From Nymphalis io (Eukaryota; Arthropoda; Insecta; Lepidoptera; Nymphalidae): a DNA stretch of 64,000 nt. The translations under genes and the position numbers were made by a program. The notes under the pieces were generated by a model that was not told the DNA's origin, did no database searches, and saw only the letters and a program-made list of their open reading frames with translations. The stretch is from positions 4,390,001 to 4,454,000 of the forward strand of contig NC_065913.1 in NCBI RefSeq assembly GCF_905147045.1, given 5' to 3'. Below, piece by piece: positions 53,131 to 63,439 of this stretch (position 1 is the first letter of the stretch; each line of letters opens with the position of its first letter).

Positions 53131-54234
53131 TGCGTGGAATGGTAGCAGCATTTCTCCGTTGCATCGAATTTCAGATTATCTAGGTAAAAAATGAACTCAC
53201 TAGAGGGTTATGTTTTGATTAAATTAAGAAAATGCGCGAATTGGACCATATAGTAAGGGAACAATATCAACTAAAGGGTCCAATCTTAAGTACAAGCCAG
53301 CCTCGAATTGTTTGAAAATTTGCACCGAAGTCTATCTATGTAACGTAGTACTTCATTATTTCGATGGTCATTGGTATAGACACGGTGCTTCCAACATTTG
53401 AACATTATTTGAGGCGTATTCTGCATACAAGTGAGGTTCAAATCGGCATGCGATTGGCGTACTATGCTTTGACGTGCGATGAAGTAGCCATGAGGTATTT
53501 TAAAAATAAACGTTTTGTTTCCAACTTTACACTCATGTTGAGCGATGAGATAAAATTAATCGCCATTGAGGAGAGCATCGCTGAGCTATGATAGGAACAG
53601 AGCTCGGTAAATGGAGCGGAGTAATCCTTAACAGTACATACATCTTTGTTATATATACAACACATAAACATTGTGATGATATCTGAATTGATGAAAATCT
53701 GGCACATGTTTCCATTTATCTGCATTGTTTACACAAGTTGACAAATAACAGGAATAAAAATATTCGAATAATATTATAATTGAAAGGTAGTTTTCTTGTA
53801 AAATTTTCACATCTTAAACAATTGGAACGATCATTATGATACGCGCACGCAACGCATACGCGCTATCAACGATATAGGAATATAAATAATGTAGCTAGCT
53901 CCTAACTCCTAAGGTGTGAAAATTGGCAGGTATTGCGGTACAAAAATAGCTTAATTTTTTTTTTTTTTTATCGCAGTACACTTTTCTGTATAAATTTTAA
54001 TGATCTACAAAAGTTTGATACTAAGTTTACGTGAATCGGTTACTGTTTTGTCTCGAAACGACAATTTTCCTTCCGACTACATGTTTTATAATAACATTTT
54101 TACACATTAACTTGTTATATCTATTTTTCTTATTATAAAGTAATATTTTCATTGCAAGTGGAGTAGTAAAAAACTTTAAACAGTACTTTATAAAATATAA
54201 AAACTTGCTCTACATATAAAATATTATCTAGAGC
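53131..54234. other. Stretch with unassigned 75-codon frame
   Basis: A plus frame at 53364-53591 (EHYLRRILHTSEVQIGMR..., ending IEESIAEL) is less AT-driven than other short frames here, but I recognise no domain. Chance is the simplest explanation. The rest is AT-rich. Confidence 0.35.
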
Positions 54235-54235
54235 G

Positions 54236-54330
54236 TGCTTAGTTAAACAATGCTGTCTTTTTTTTTCAAATGTCAAATCAATGATGAAAGAAAAAGACAA
54301 ATCATTGTTTAACTCAAAGTAAGGCATATT
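54236..54330. repeat. Imperfect hairpin repeat (MITE-like)
   Basis: GCTTAGTTAAACAATGCTGT at the left is mirrored by AATCATTGTTTAACTCAAAG at the right, with CTTTTTTTTTC facing GAAAGAAAAAG. Confidence 0.55.
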
Positions 54331-54960
54331 ATATAATGGCAAAAGGTCATATATGCTTAATAGTAGTCTATAAAGTGTGGTCACAGGACACATTAGCGCT
54401 GGTTAGTGGGATCGAGTGCGCGGATTGAAGCCGGCCGGTTAACGTAATTATTGCATAGTGATGTACTTGAGTGTTAAAATTTAAATGTATCGATGGGCGT
54501 CGATGATTAACTCTAATGCGTTCTAAATTCAAAATCGCTAAACGGTGATGGAGTAAGAGAGACGAAAAATGTGTAATCAATATATACATGAAGACCACAA
54601 TGACATAAATGAAAATATAACTCAACTTTTAGGATTAAGATAATATTACATTAATTCATTGACATTCTTTGTATTTGATATGGATTTAAATAGTTATTCA
54701 ATATTAGTTATTCAATAATTTGCTTATACTTTATATGTAATCAAGATGTTGGCAGTTTGAAATTCTAGAATTGATAAAAAATTACCATCACGCTACATAT
54801 TTTCTATTCAGGACGTCAGGCAATTGTTAAACATCGAAATTGATGGTCATTGTAAGACATTTCAAATAAAGAAAATCTCTTTGGTTTTAAATAAAAACAT
54901 GAAGTTTATTTATTATATTATGAATGAATAAAACAAATATATTATTTCTTATTTTTAAAA
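54331..54960. other. AT-rich stretch, nothing recognised
   Basis: No gene or family match seen. Confidence 0.45.
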
Positions 54961-55097
54961 TATAGCAACAAAGTATATAGCATACCCGCCATGCACACAC
55001 CAGCGTCTAAAGAGCGTCATTCCATTTGCCGTCACGGCATACGTGGTTCGACAATAGAAGTTTCACATCAAAATTACGTTATTTTCAAAATATACAT

Positions 55098-55517
55098 CAA
55101 TCAATCAATCAACAGCCAATCGTTGTCCACTGCTGAACATAGGCCTCTCCCAAGGTGCGCCAAAGCTCCCTGTCCTCCGCCTTCCGCATCCAGTTGGTGC
55201 CCGCCACCTTTTTAAGGTCGTCGGTCCACCTGGCTGGAGGGCGCCCTACGCTGCGCTTGCCGATTCGCGGCCTCCACTCTAGGACTCGTCTGCTCCAACG
55301 GCCATCGGTCCTACGACATACGTGACCAGCCCACTGCCACTTCAGCCTGCTAATTTTGCAAGCTATGTCGGTGACTCCGGTTCTTTTCCGGATAATCTCA
55401 TTTCTGATCTTATCCTTCAAAGATACTCCGAGCATAGCTCGCTCCATAGCACCCTGAGCGACTTTGAATTTGTGGACTAGTCCCGCAGTTAGTGTCCACG
55501 TACATAATCAACCGGTC
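55098..55517 (-). mobile_element. RTE-type LINE, 3' terminal fragment
   Basis: The plus strand begins with a (TCAA)n tail. The minus strand encodes the C-terminal end of an RTE-like polyprotein. Exact 12-bp target-site duplication CAAAATATACAT at 55086-55097 and 55518-55529 places the insertion inside element H. Confidence 0.9.
55109..55447 (-). pseudogene. RTE LINE polyprotein C-terminus
   Basis: A 112-codon frame from a fortuitous Met: ERAMLGVSLKDKIRNEIIRK, WAGHVCRRTDGRWSRRVLEW, GRPPARWTDDLKKVAG and EAYVQQWTTIGC, then stop. The WAGHV.R and GRP..RW..D motifs are typical of RTE-clade C-termini downstream of the reverse transcriptase. The catalytic domains are missing. The frame is open, but only because the fragment is short. 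Confidence 0.88.
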
Positions 55518-55596
55518 CAAAATATACATAATCAACCGGTAAAAAAAATCTGTATAGAAAATAATCTGCTGCCATCTAGTGGTGACATACAACAAA

Positions 55597-55634
<38 letters not shown>

Positions 55635-55671
55635 CTATTATTGTACGCACTTTGTATATATATTTCGTGGT

Positions 55672-55888
55672 GACCTCCTCGTTGGTAGTGGCTTGATATA
55701 AGGCCGCAGACCCGGGGGTACTGGGTTCAATTCCCAGGTCGGGCCAATAAAAAGTTATTGGGCTTTGGGGAATAGTGAGTGCACCTGTGTTTGCGCACAC
55801 ACTTGTGTACTATAATTGCTCCTGCGTTGGTTAATCTCTCTTGAGATTGGCCGCCGTAAATGAAATCGGTCTGGAGGACATTATATAT
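55672..55888 (+). repeat. SINE D with internal deletion
   Basis: CCTCCTCGTTGGTAGTGGCT (head), GGGTTCAATTCCCAGGTCGG (box B), AAAAAGTTATTGGGCTTTGG, then directly GAATAGTGAGTGCACCTGTG and the tail GGAGGACATTATATATA. About 150 bp is lost. Confidence 0.9.
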
Positions 55889-55892
55889 ATAG

Positions 55893-56003
55893 GGGCTTAT
55901 TACACCATGCTGCTTGAATGCTCGTTGGCGGAATACACATGTGGCAGAAATTAGAAACATACAGATTTCCTCACGATGTTTTCTTTTGCGAGATGAATTA
56001 TAA
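55893..56003 (-). repeat. SINE A, middle part
   Basis: GGGGCTTATTACACCATGCT, GGAATACACATGTGGCAGAA and CTCACGATGTTTTCTTTTGC. Confidence 0.82.
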
Positions 56004-56386
56004 ACACAATTTCAATAGTTATCTATTTCTTTTATTTTACTTTTTAATAATTGAAATCGATTTCAATATCGATAATATGAACATCACTAATCACAAAGAT
56101 TTATAAAGCGGCATTCAATGGTAACGCTTTAACCTTTGCTCGCATTAGCAGTATATCGATCAGTTGCACAACACTATTCTACTTCGTTATGAATAGAACT
56201 GAGAGAAAAGAATAATTGCTCAATCAAAATATAGTTTATATATATATTTATATTACGTGAATAGGCAAATTTAAATAGTTTATACTTTCTTGTATTTTAT
56301 TTTTTAGTTATTAAAACGCTTTTATGTTATAAATAAAATAATTTTGGTAACACAAGTAAAAAAAAAAATCCTGCTGATTTTCATCT

Positions 56387-56440
56387 ACCAGCATGGTTCC
56401 TCATGAAGTTTTCCTTCACGACCTAAACACAAATTGAGTT
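56387..56440 (-). repeat. SINE A scrap
   Basis: AGCATGGTTCCTCATGAAGT and TTTCCTTCACGACC. Confidence 0.45.
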
Positions 56441-56487
56441 ATCTTCTAACTACAAGGTCTCTAAGCGTCGCCGGGGTTAGGGTGCAG

Positions 56488-56690
56488 CTAATGTGGTTAT
56501 CATCACCCATAGACCAACTAGCACTACCAACCTTGTTAACTAAGATGGTATGTCCCTTATGTTTGTAGATACACTGGCTCACTCACCCTTGAAACCGGAA
56601 CACAACATAAGTATTACTGTTTGGCGGTAAAATTTATGATGAGTTGGAGGTATCTACCTAGACGGGTTTTCATAAAGTCACTGGCAAGTT
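56488..56690 (-). repeat. Retroposon B, 5' two-thirds
   Basis: TGGTTATCATCACCCATAGA, CTAAGATGGTATGTCCCTTA, ACCCTTGAAACCGGAACACA and AGGTATCTACCTAGACGGG. Confidence 0.85.
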
Positions 56691-57598
56691 AAGTTTGTTG
56701 CAGATACAAGTGTTTGCACGGATAGAACATTAGTTACCATTGATTGGCCCAATTGAATGACTACCAATCTACAATTAATAAAAACTGGCGACAAAACAGT
56801 ACATTTCTGAACTCACTCGCTAAATGTTATAAATCAATATACGATACGGTATTTTGATGCGTGTGTCATTTCAATGTCATAGTTGTTATATTCAATGTCG
56901 CGTATCACTTTCTGTCATTGACGATCGCGTTCTGCGGTGATTTGTTCTTACGGAACAACTCTAGAATCATATATTTTTTCTTAGGCTGTGATACAATATG
57001 TTGATTTGATAAAGGCCTATCAAGTATATCTGCGCAGGAGTTATTATAGAACACATGTGCGTGCAAATACAGATGTATGTGTATGTGAGGTTGTGTGTGT
57101 ATATAATATCATAGTCTCAATTAAGAATCGGAGAGAGATCATAGGACGACCAAAGAAATTTGAGCCTTAAATAAACAAACCATTCGTTACTCGTTACACC
57201 GTCATTCCACCAACTATAGAATGCCTGAAAATTCGCACTAGTTTACTAAAACTAAGCCTCATTACTTATAAAATATTCTGATAACAATTCCTTTAAGGCG
57301 TATCAGTAATATTTTCTTTTGTATATAACACACACACTTAAAAAACTAATTACATACAATTTAATCGACGATATTCGTTCAACAGTGAACGCTTTTAAAT
57401 GTTTTTTTTTCTCTTAACGGTAAATTACACACGTGCATGTGTTTCGTGTCGTGTCGTGGGAAATACATACAATGTTGCCAACATAATTACGTCACTTTTT
57501 ACATCTGTATATATAAAAATGTAACGGTACGTTGCCTGACAATATAATATACATCTATGCATATATAAATAAATAAAATTGAAGTGTTTGTCTGTGAC
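56691..57598. other. Stretch without recognised gene
   Basis: A 60-codon plus frame at 56988-57170 has no motif. Short GT-rich patch near 57062-57105. Confidence 0.4.
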
Positions 57599-57610
57599 TA
57601 TTTGCGAGTA

Positions 57611-57994
57611 ATAATAATGTCCTCCAGTCCGATTTCGGCCATGGCGGCCAAATTAGAAGGCGAAGAGAGATTAGCCAACAACGCAGGAGATATTATAGTG
57701 CACAAGTGTGTGCGCAAACACAGGTGCTCTCTCTATTCTCTAACTTTCATAATCCGGTGGGATGTCAATCCGACACGATCGGAAAGAGTTCAGGCGCAGG
57801 ACCAACGGCTTTACGTGCTTTCCGAGGCAGTGTACATACTTCCAACTGCAGACTCCGAGCTGCTACTGAGAATTTATCAGATAGAAAAACCCAATAACTT
57901 TTTATTGGCCCGACCTGGCAATTGAACCCAGAATCTCCGGGTCTGCGGCCTTACATCAAGCCACTTGACCAACGAGGCAGTCAATTATTATTAT
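57611..57994 (-). repeat. SINE D, full length with target-site duplication
   Basis: GTCCTCCAGTCCGATTTCGG, GTGCACAAGTGTGTGCGCAA, CCAATAACTTTTTATTGGCC, CAATTGAACCCAGAATCTCC and ACTTGACCAACGAGGCAGTC. Exact 12-bp flanks TATTTGCGAGTA at 57599-57610 and 57995-58006. The 113-codon frame at 57584-57925 runs antisense through it and is incidental. Confidence 0.92.
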
Positions 57995-58113
57995 TATTTG
58001 CGAGTATATATTGCAGTCGTATTGATTAAATCATATGATTTATGTAAGTCTTCTGTACGTGTGTTTGTTACCTAACTCCTCCTAAACGGCTGGACTAATT
58101 TGGATGAAATTTT

Positions 58114-58266
58114 GTCGGACGGGCAAATGGGCCACCTGATGGTCAGTGATCACCACCGCTAATAGATATAGTTGATGTAAGAAATATTAACTATTCCTTA
58201 CACCGCCAATTACTCCACAAACATTTTGAAGTAATTTGTTATGCCCCTCGTGCCAATAGTTATCTA
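58114..58266 (-). repeat. Retroposon B, 3' half
   Basis: GACGGGCAAATGGGCCACCT, GATGGTCAGTGATCACCACC and CCTTACACCGCCAATTACTC. It is preceded by CCTCCTAAACGGCTGGACTA (58078-58097), a scrap of another element. Confidence 0.85.
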
Positions 58267-58308
58267 ATGAAAGCGTGGCATCTAATCAGACTAGATGGCA
58301 TTTGTGAT

Positions 58309-58556
58309 TTTTTGTTTACACTGGAAAAGCGCATTACGCGTTTCCCCCATGGGAACAGTGAGGAGGTATGTGGGACTCGTCGGTGTCCAAGGCGTCGAGT
58401 GCGCCTCGAACATCGGAATACTCACTAATAAACCAGCGGTACCCTTTCCTTCTTAACGAGGAGCGCCTCGGGGTCCCTTGCGCATGCTACCGTGACGCTC
58501 TATATCTAGGGACGGTACCTAGGGTACTGCAAACCCCCCTAGACCCGGCGGCGCCA
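58309..58556 (-). mobile_element. Retroposon R
   Basis: T-rich start, ACACTGGAAAAGCGCATTAC, CGTTTCCCCCATGGGAACAG, AATAAACCAGCGGTACCC, GCGCATGCTACCGTGACGCT and AACCCCCCTAGACCCGG. The 5' end matches the start of the longest R copy (GGGTCTAGGGGGG on the minus strand). No clear target-site duplication. Confidence 0.88.
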
Positions 58557-59159
58557 ATTGCGACGGGAATGTCCTACCACCTGTCGTAACTTATTTAGTT
58601 ATTAATTTGTTAAGTTTAATTATAAATACTTTCAATAACTATCAAATTCGATATTTCACTGCCGTCCTTTGACGTACACATTTTTTTAATCATTTTATTT
58701 CATCAGACTCATTACAATATAAATATTAGATGATTACTCCACCTTTTAGTCCCGTGTCAGTTAAAATGTACATAAAGAAAATTGCAATGCATTTGAAATA
58801 ATGAGCTGACGGTATCATTAATTTAAATGATTGTGTGTTTATTAAATGTTATTGTATATATACTATGTATATGTACTTGTGTGACGAAGATAAAGATATT
58901 GTTTATCTCTATCCATGGAATCGTTTGCGCAGGTTATGCTATATTTAACTTATATTATTTTAATTTTTGATAACACCAGTTAATTCTTATTATTTACTAT
59001 ATGTTTTAACTTTTTTAAGCTTGGGATTTCGAATATTAAATGTTAATTTATTATTCTAAAAAAAAATTAACAAGAAAATTTTTCAATGGCTATGAATAGT
59101 ATTGATGGACGAATTCATTTATTGAAAAAAACAAAAAATATAATAATAACGTAAGTAAT
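58557..59159. other. AT-rich stretch, nothing recognised
   Basis: No gene or family match seen. Confidence 0.45.
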
Positions 59160-59413
59160 AATAATAATAATATCCTGGGACATTTTTCACACACGGCCAA
59201 CTGATCCTCAATTAAGCTTGTACAAAGCTTGTGCTATAGAAACCAGACATACTACTTTCCTTTTGTAAATACATACTTATATAGATAATTACACCCAGAC
59301 TCAGGACAAACATACATGTTCATGCCCACAAATGTCTGTCCTGGGTGGGAATCGAACCCACAACCTTCGGCTTGAAAGGCAAGTATCTACCAACCACGCC
59401 AACTGGCTCGTCT
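59160..59413 (-). repeat. SINE C, full length
   Basis: ATT-rich left end, TCCTGGGACATTTTTCACAC, ACCCAGACTCAGGACAAACA, TGGGTGGGAATCGAACCCAC (box B) and CCACGCCAACTGGCTCGTC. Confidence 0.92.
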
Positions 59414-59438
59414 TAAAGTAAATAGTATATAATAAAAA

Positions 59439-59702
59439 GCCGAGATGGCCAAGTGGTAAGAAGAAGCCGAGATGGTCCAGTGGTAAGAACGCGTGAATCT
59501 TAACCGATGATCGTGGGTTAAAATACGGGCAAGCACCACAGAATTTTCATGTGCTTAATTTGTGTTTATAATTCATCTCGTGCTTGACGGTACAAGAAAA
59601 CATCGATTTCAGTAAATTCAGACATCCTGACGAAGGTTTCGTCAAGATGTCTAAATTCACTGAAATTCTATCACATATGTATTCCACCAATCCGCATTAA
59701 AG
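59439..59702 (+). repeat. SINE A with duplicated head and internal fold-back
   Basis: The head GCCGAGATGGCCAAGTGGTA occurs at 59439 and again (GCCGAGATGGTCCAGTGGTA) at 59466. Box B is altered (GTGGGTTAAAATACGGGC). Between 59606 and 59666 an inverted repeat replaces the usual TGAGGAAACCTGC segment. Confidence 0.88.
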
Positions 59703-59799
59703 CATCTCGGCTTTTTTTCATGTTTACTTTGGTTCTCGGGTTCGGCGGTACAGGAAAACATGCATGTTTTGCATGCGTTGGGTGAAAAATTTACTATAT

Positions 59800-60505
59800 A
59801 TATAGTATACTGCCTAAATAAATCTACAATTATGGCGACCTTTATCGCTACATAGCGATTTCTTCCAGGCAACCAACTGTGTGAGTAATTACAGATAGGA
59901 TATGAGGTAGGTGGTGGCATGAATAAAATAATATTAATATTTAATTAAAACAAAACCAATAAACAAATGTAAATATAAAATACACATATTATATATCAAT
60001 TAATAAATTATATTATCAGTACATACAAAATTACAAGTATATGATATAAATACATACTATATACAGCAGCAACGAATAGAACGATAAGTCCTCAAACATA
60101 AGAAGAAAGAAAAAAAAACAAATGAATAATACAAAAAATACTGAATTAAAAGAAATTATTGGTGATAAGGCATTTGAGACTTTGAGAGTTTAATAGCTGA
60201 ATTGTGAAAGAATTATTATAAAAAGATGACTTATGTTCGGGCACCCTTACAATCCATCTCTTCACAGAACGAAGTACTTCTCCAGGATTTCCTTAAAATA
60301 AAAATTTCTCCTTCAGGTAAGGGGGAGTATGAGAGTGAAACAACACGCAGTACAGAATAGACAGGATGTGCATATTCCGACGAAGTCGAATGGGTAACCA
60401 ATTAAGTCGAGAACGAAATTGTGATATGTGGTCATATTTGCGTAATCCAAATATAAACCGAATAAATGTATTTTGAAGTCTCTCAAGCTTATTTAATTGC
60501 ATACG
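59800..60505 (-). mobile_element. LINE C-terminal fragment plus 3' end (family G tail)
   Basis: Minus strand: reverse-transcriptase C-terminus at 60502-60130, then AT-rich non-coding sequence, then the G block (CACACAGTTGGTTGCCTGGA, AGAAATCGCTATGTAGCGAT) down to about 59800. Treating these as one element is inference from order and orientation. Confidence 0.6.
60130..60502 (-). pseudogene. LINE reverse transcriptase C-terminus, broken
   Basis: The first 69 codons (60293-60502) read QLNKLERLQNTFIRFIFGLR and HISQFRSRLNWLPIRLRRNM, a typical LINE post-RT region (LE.LQN..IRFIFGL, RL.WLPI..RR). After a frame break it continues around 60250-60150 as VRVPEHKSSFYNNSFTIQLL, which matches the usual C-terminal ending. 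Only the last ~120 codons remain. Confidence 0.8.
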
Positions 60506-60516
60506 TGGTAAATATA

Positions 60517-60610
60517 AAATTTACCACATATGTATCCCCTAACTATCGTTGGACCTTCTCCTCAAATGGAAAGGAGGCCTTAACCCAGCAGTGAGACATT
60601 TAACTGTAAC
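60517..60610 (+). repeat. SINE A tail
   Basis: TTTACCACATATGTATCCCC, GGACCTTCTCCTCAAATGGA and TAACCCAGCAGTGAGACATT. Confidence 0.8.
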
Positions 60611-61236
60611 TTTAATTAGTAAACATAATGTTTGTACATCGAATATTAATTTAAAACATTGAATTACATACTAAATAACATAAGGTTCAAAATCGCTTAC
60701 AAAGTTTAAATACAAACGATAAATTTATTATATGTAAAAATAATAACATATGAAAAAAAAACACTATGTAAATAAATATAAAAGTAAATTTAATAACACT
60801 AGCATTTTTGGAATGCTCTCTAAAAATAAAATTAAAAAAAAAATCTATATTAAAACAACATGAATTCCGGACCAAAGTTATTTCCGTTGACACGAAAAAT
60901 AATCCAATATACCAAAAAAAAATCTACACTAGGTAAACGAGTAAATAAATTTAATAAACATTGTTACGCTCGTCCCAACAAAAGAGTTCCGATCAAACAA
61001 ACACACAAGTAAACTCGAATATCGGAATTCACGACACAATATCACATCGTTTAGAAGTACTGTCAGAAGCAACATTGTGTAAATTTTTTTATTATATACC
61101 AAAAATAATACTGACTAAATTAAAATATGATTCTATTTACTTGTCAATTGTTTTTTCATAAGATTATGTTACCTCTGGTTCGAAATTTAGGTGTAGTGGG
61201 TGATTTGTAAAACAATGCAGTTCTTTTTGAACTTTA
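60611..61236. other. AT-rich stretch, nothing recognised
   Basis: Short frames at 60687-60893 and 60961-61161 have no motif. Confidence 0.4.
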
Positions 61237-61238
61237 AA

Positions 61239-61312
61239 ATCTCAAATTAATAATGACAGAAAGAGAGAAATTAGTGTTTAAATAAGCAGTCGCTTAGCAA
61301 CGTTTATAAGTC
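61239..61312 (+). repeat. Hairpin-type dispersed repeat (MITE-like), partial
   Basis: AATGACAGAAAGAGAGAAAT, TAGTGTTTA and AGCAACGTTTATAAGTC match 22.98-23.04 kb. Confidence 0.55.
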
Positions 61313-61705
61313 AAGTCAAGTTAAATAATAACTTGTAAGTAACAAATTATTATTGATGTAAAAAGTGTTGTGAACAAAATTTAATATAATAATATCTAAG
61401 TTTGGATGTTTTCACTGCTGACCGTACCTCGGGCCCCATGTGTGTAGTTGTCATGATTTGTAATATTGCGCAGCACTACGTTTATTTTCTTAATAAACTA
61501 TTCCTGTTCACTGTAAATATACACCTGTTGGCTGAAAATTGTACATTTTGTTATCAAACAAATGTCAAATAGACTTCGCTTTGTGTGATTATAAATTAAT
61601 TAGTGTTTTTATTTTTATTTTACAGAAAATGTATCGAATTGTATATTTGGCTTTTGGCTCACAAATATTATATACAAATCTTATTCGTATAGTTGGATTC
61701 TTACA
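61313..61705. other. AT-rich stretch, nothing recognised
   Basis: No gene or family match seen. Confidence 0.45.
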
Positions 61706-61708
61706 TTA

Positions 61709-61837
61709 AAAAGACGGCTTTACGTGGTTTCTGAAGTACGGGAGTGAACACACTACCAACTTCCAGACCTCGGACTTGAACTCAGGACCTTGGAATCTGC
61801 GGTTAACCCGACTGCTAACCGAACGAGAACGTCAAAT
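61709..61837 (-). repeat. SINE D, head third
   Basis: GACGGCTTTACGTGGTTTCT, CACACTACCAACTTCCAGAC, TTGAACTCAGGACCTTGG and CTAACCGAACGAGAACGTC. Confidence 0.78.
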
Positions 61838-62070
61838 TCAATAATATGCGATAGGAACGACAGTTTCCGATTCATATATATCTTTTATTCTTTTCTTAAG
61901 CTTACTTATACTTCATGAGATATCGTGTAAGCAAAGATTACATAAGAATAAGAGAAAACATAACTGACACTGACAACCTTTGGTGAAAGATATTGGAAAG
62001 AGTAACATATTAAAAAACAAAGAATTTCATTTACAAAATAAATACATTTTTCTTGTTATTATAATCATGT

Positions 62071-62170
62071 ATAGCAACAAAGTATATATATATATATATA
62101 CTTTGTTGCATGTAAATATATTATAATGTAAATATATTACATATATATATATATATATATGTAAATATAT

Positions 62171-62208
<38 letters not shown>

Positions 62209-62290
62209 ATGGGAGTCGAAAGCATAAGAGAGCGTTGAGCCGTATACCGTCACGGCATACGAGTCGGTATTATCCCCAAAGCTATACATA
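62071..62290. mobile_element. Element H copy with palindromic (TA)n core
   Basis: GCAACAAAG(TA)9CTTTGTTGC forms a perfect 36-bp palindrome at 62074-62109. Then come repeated GTAAATATATTACATA units with (TA)n tracts (62110-62205), then AGAGAGCGTTGAGCCGTATA, CCGTCACGGCATACGAGTCG and GTATTATCCCCAAAGC, as in H. Confidence 0.7.
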
Positions 62291-62787
62291 TATATTGTTG
62301 ATTTCACGGATTCTGCGAATGATCCAAGCAAACCTAATCCTTCATAATCTTGGATCAGTGCGAGTTGCGTGTTGAGAATAATTTCCATATATTTGTGAGC
62401 CGGTATTGTATTTAACCGATGTAAGCCTACTATAGTGCGCGATGGGTCAGAATGTTAGGCTCGAGACCTACATACTGTCTATTTCTATCGAATATGTAAC
62501 TGAAATTTGAAATGCATTGCATGATCTCCTTTATGAGTATATGTCTTCTTTATGGTACGACATAGTATCATGCAATTTGTGAGATGAAAAACCCACGGAT
62601 TGAAAAAGGTGGAGATAAAAAGAAAAGACACCAGACTGACAACCAATAAGCTCGTATAACGCCTTGTTCTTTTAGATCAAGAACACACACGACAAGTATG
62701 CCTGCCTTAAATAAATACTTAAATAAGGAGGTGCGGAATGTTTTTTAGACGTTTATTTGATGATCTGGGTATAATAATAATAATATT
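62291..62787. other. Stretch without recognised gene
   Basis: No gene or family match seen. Confidence 0.45.
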
Positions 62788-63042
62788 TGGTAGTAGAGGT
62801 TTGTGCAGGCTCGTCGGGGTAGGTACCACCCACTTATCAGATATTCTACCGCAAAACAGCAGTACTTGGTATTGTTGTGTTCGGTTTAAAGGGTGAGTGA
62901 GCCAGTGTACAGGCACCATAGAGATAACACCTTAGTGCCTAAGTTTGGTAACACATTGGCGATATAGGAATGGTTATTATTTCCTAAAGTGCCAATGTCT
63001 ATATGATGGTGACCACTTACCATCGGGAAGTCCTATTTACCT
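62788..63042 (+). repeat. Retroposon B, near full length
   Basis: TTTGGTAGTAGAGGTTTGTG, CAGATATTCTACCGCAAAAC, GGTGAGTGAGCCAGTGTACA, GTTTGGTAACACATTGGCGA and ACCACTTACCATCGGGAAGT. Confidence 0.9.
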
Positions 63043-63438
63043 ATTTACATTAAAAATATAACATACTTTTTGCCATAATATTATGAAATGCTGATTAACG
63101 GCTTAAACTTTTCGCAATGCTTGCAAATCTTACCTATGCTATTAAAATTTAAATCCAACTATCTCGTCTCCACGAACATGAAGTTTACAGATATATTTTG
63201 AAACCAATCTGGTTTCAGTGTGTCACGAGCTTAACTAATTTCAGTTTTAATCCCTCCATGGAGAGGCTTAGCCATATTTACGGTGAAGTTTCGATTCCCC
63301 TGAATCGCCTTGTATGTACTTTACCGAGGTCTATACATGGATTTATTTAAAACATTATAAACATAGTTTGTTCCGTGATAATAGAAAGTGTGTATCTTAA
63401 AATAAGAAATCGGCGGAAGCTGTTATGGTAGGATAGTA
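63043..63438. other. Stretch without recognised gene
   Basis: No gene or family match seen. Confidence 0.45.
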
Positions 63439-63439
63439 T

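Larger units (their letters stand above)
54961..55630. mobile_element. Element H interrupted by an RTE LINE
   Basis: Left part 54961-55097: TATAGCAACAAAGTATATAG, GCGTCTAAAGAGCGTCATTC, GCCGTCACGGCATACGTGG and TTTCACATCAAAATTACG. Right part 55518-55630: CATAATCAACCGGTAAAAAA, CTGCTGCCATCTAGTGGTGA, then CAACAAAGTATA and (TA)n at 55598-55630. No coding capacity. The copies at 20.9, 33.9 and 62.1 kb share pieces. The class is unknown. Confidence 0.65.

Noticed and set aside
57584..57925. 113-codon plus-strand frame
   Set aside because: It covers a minus-strand SINE D; the same antisense frame arises in other D copies.
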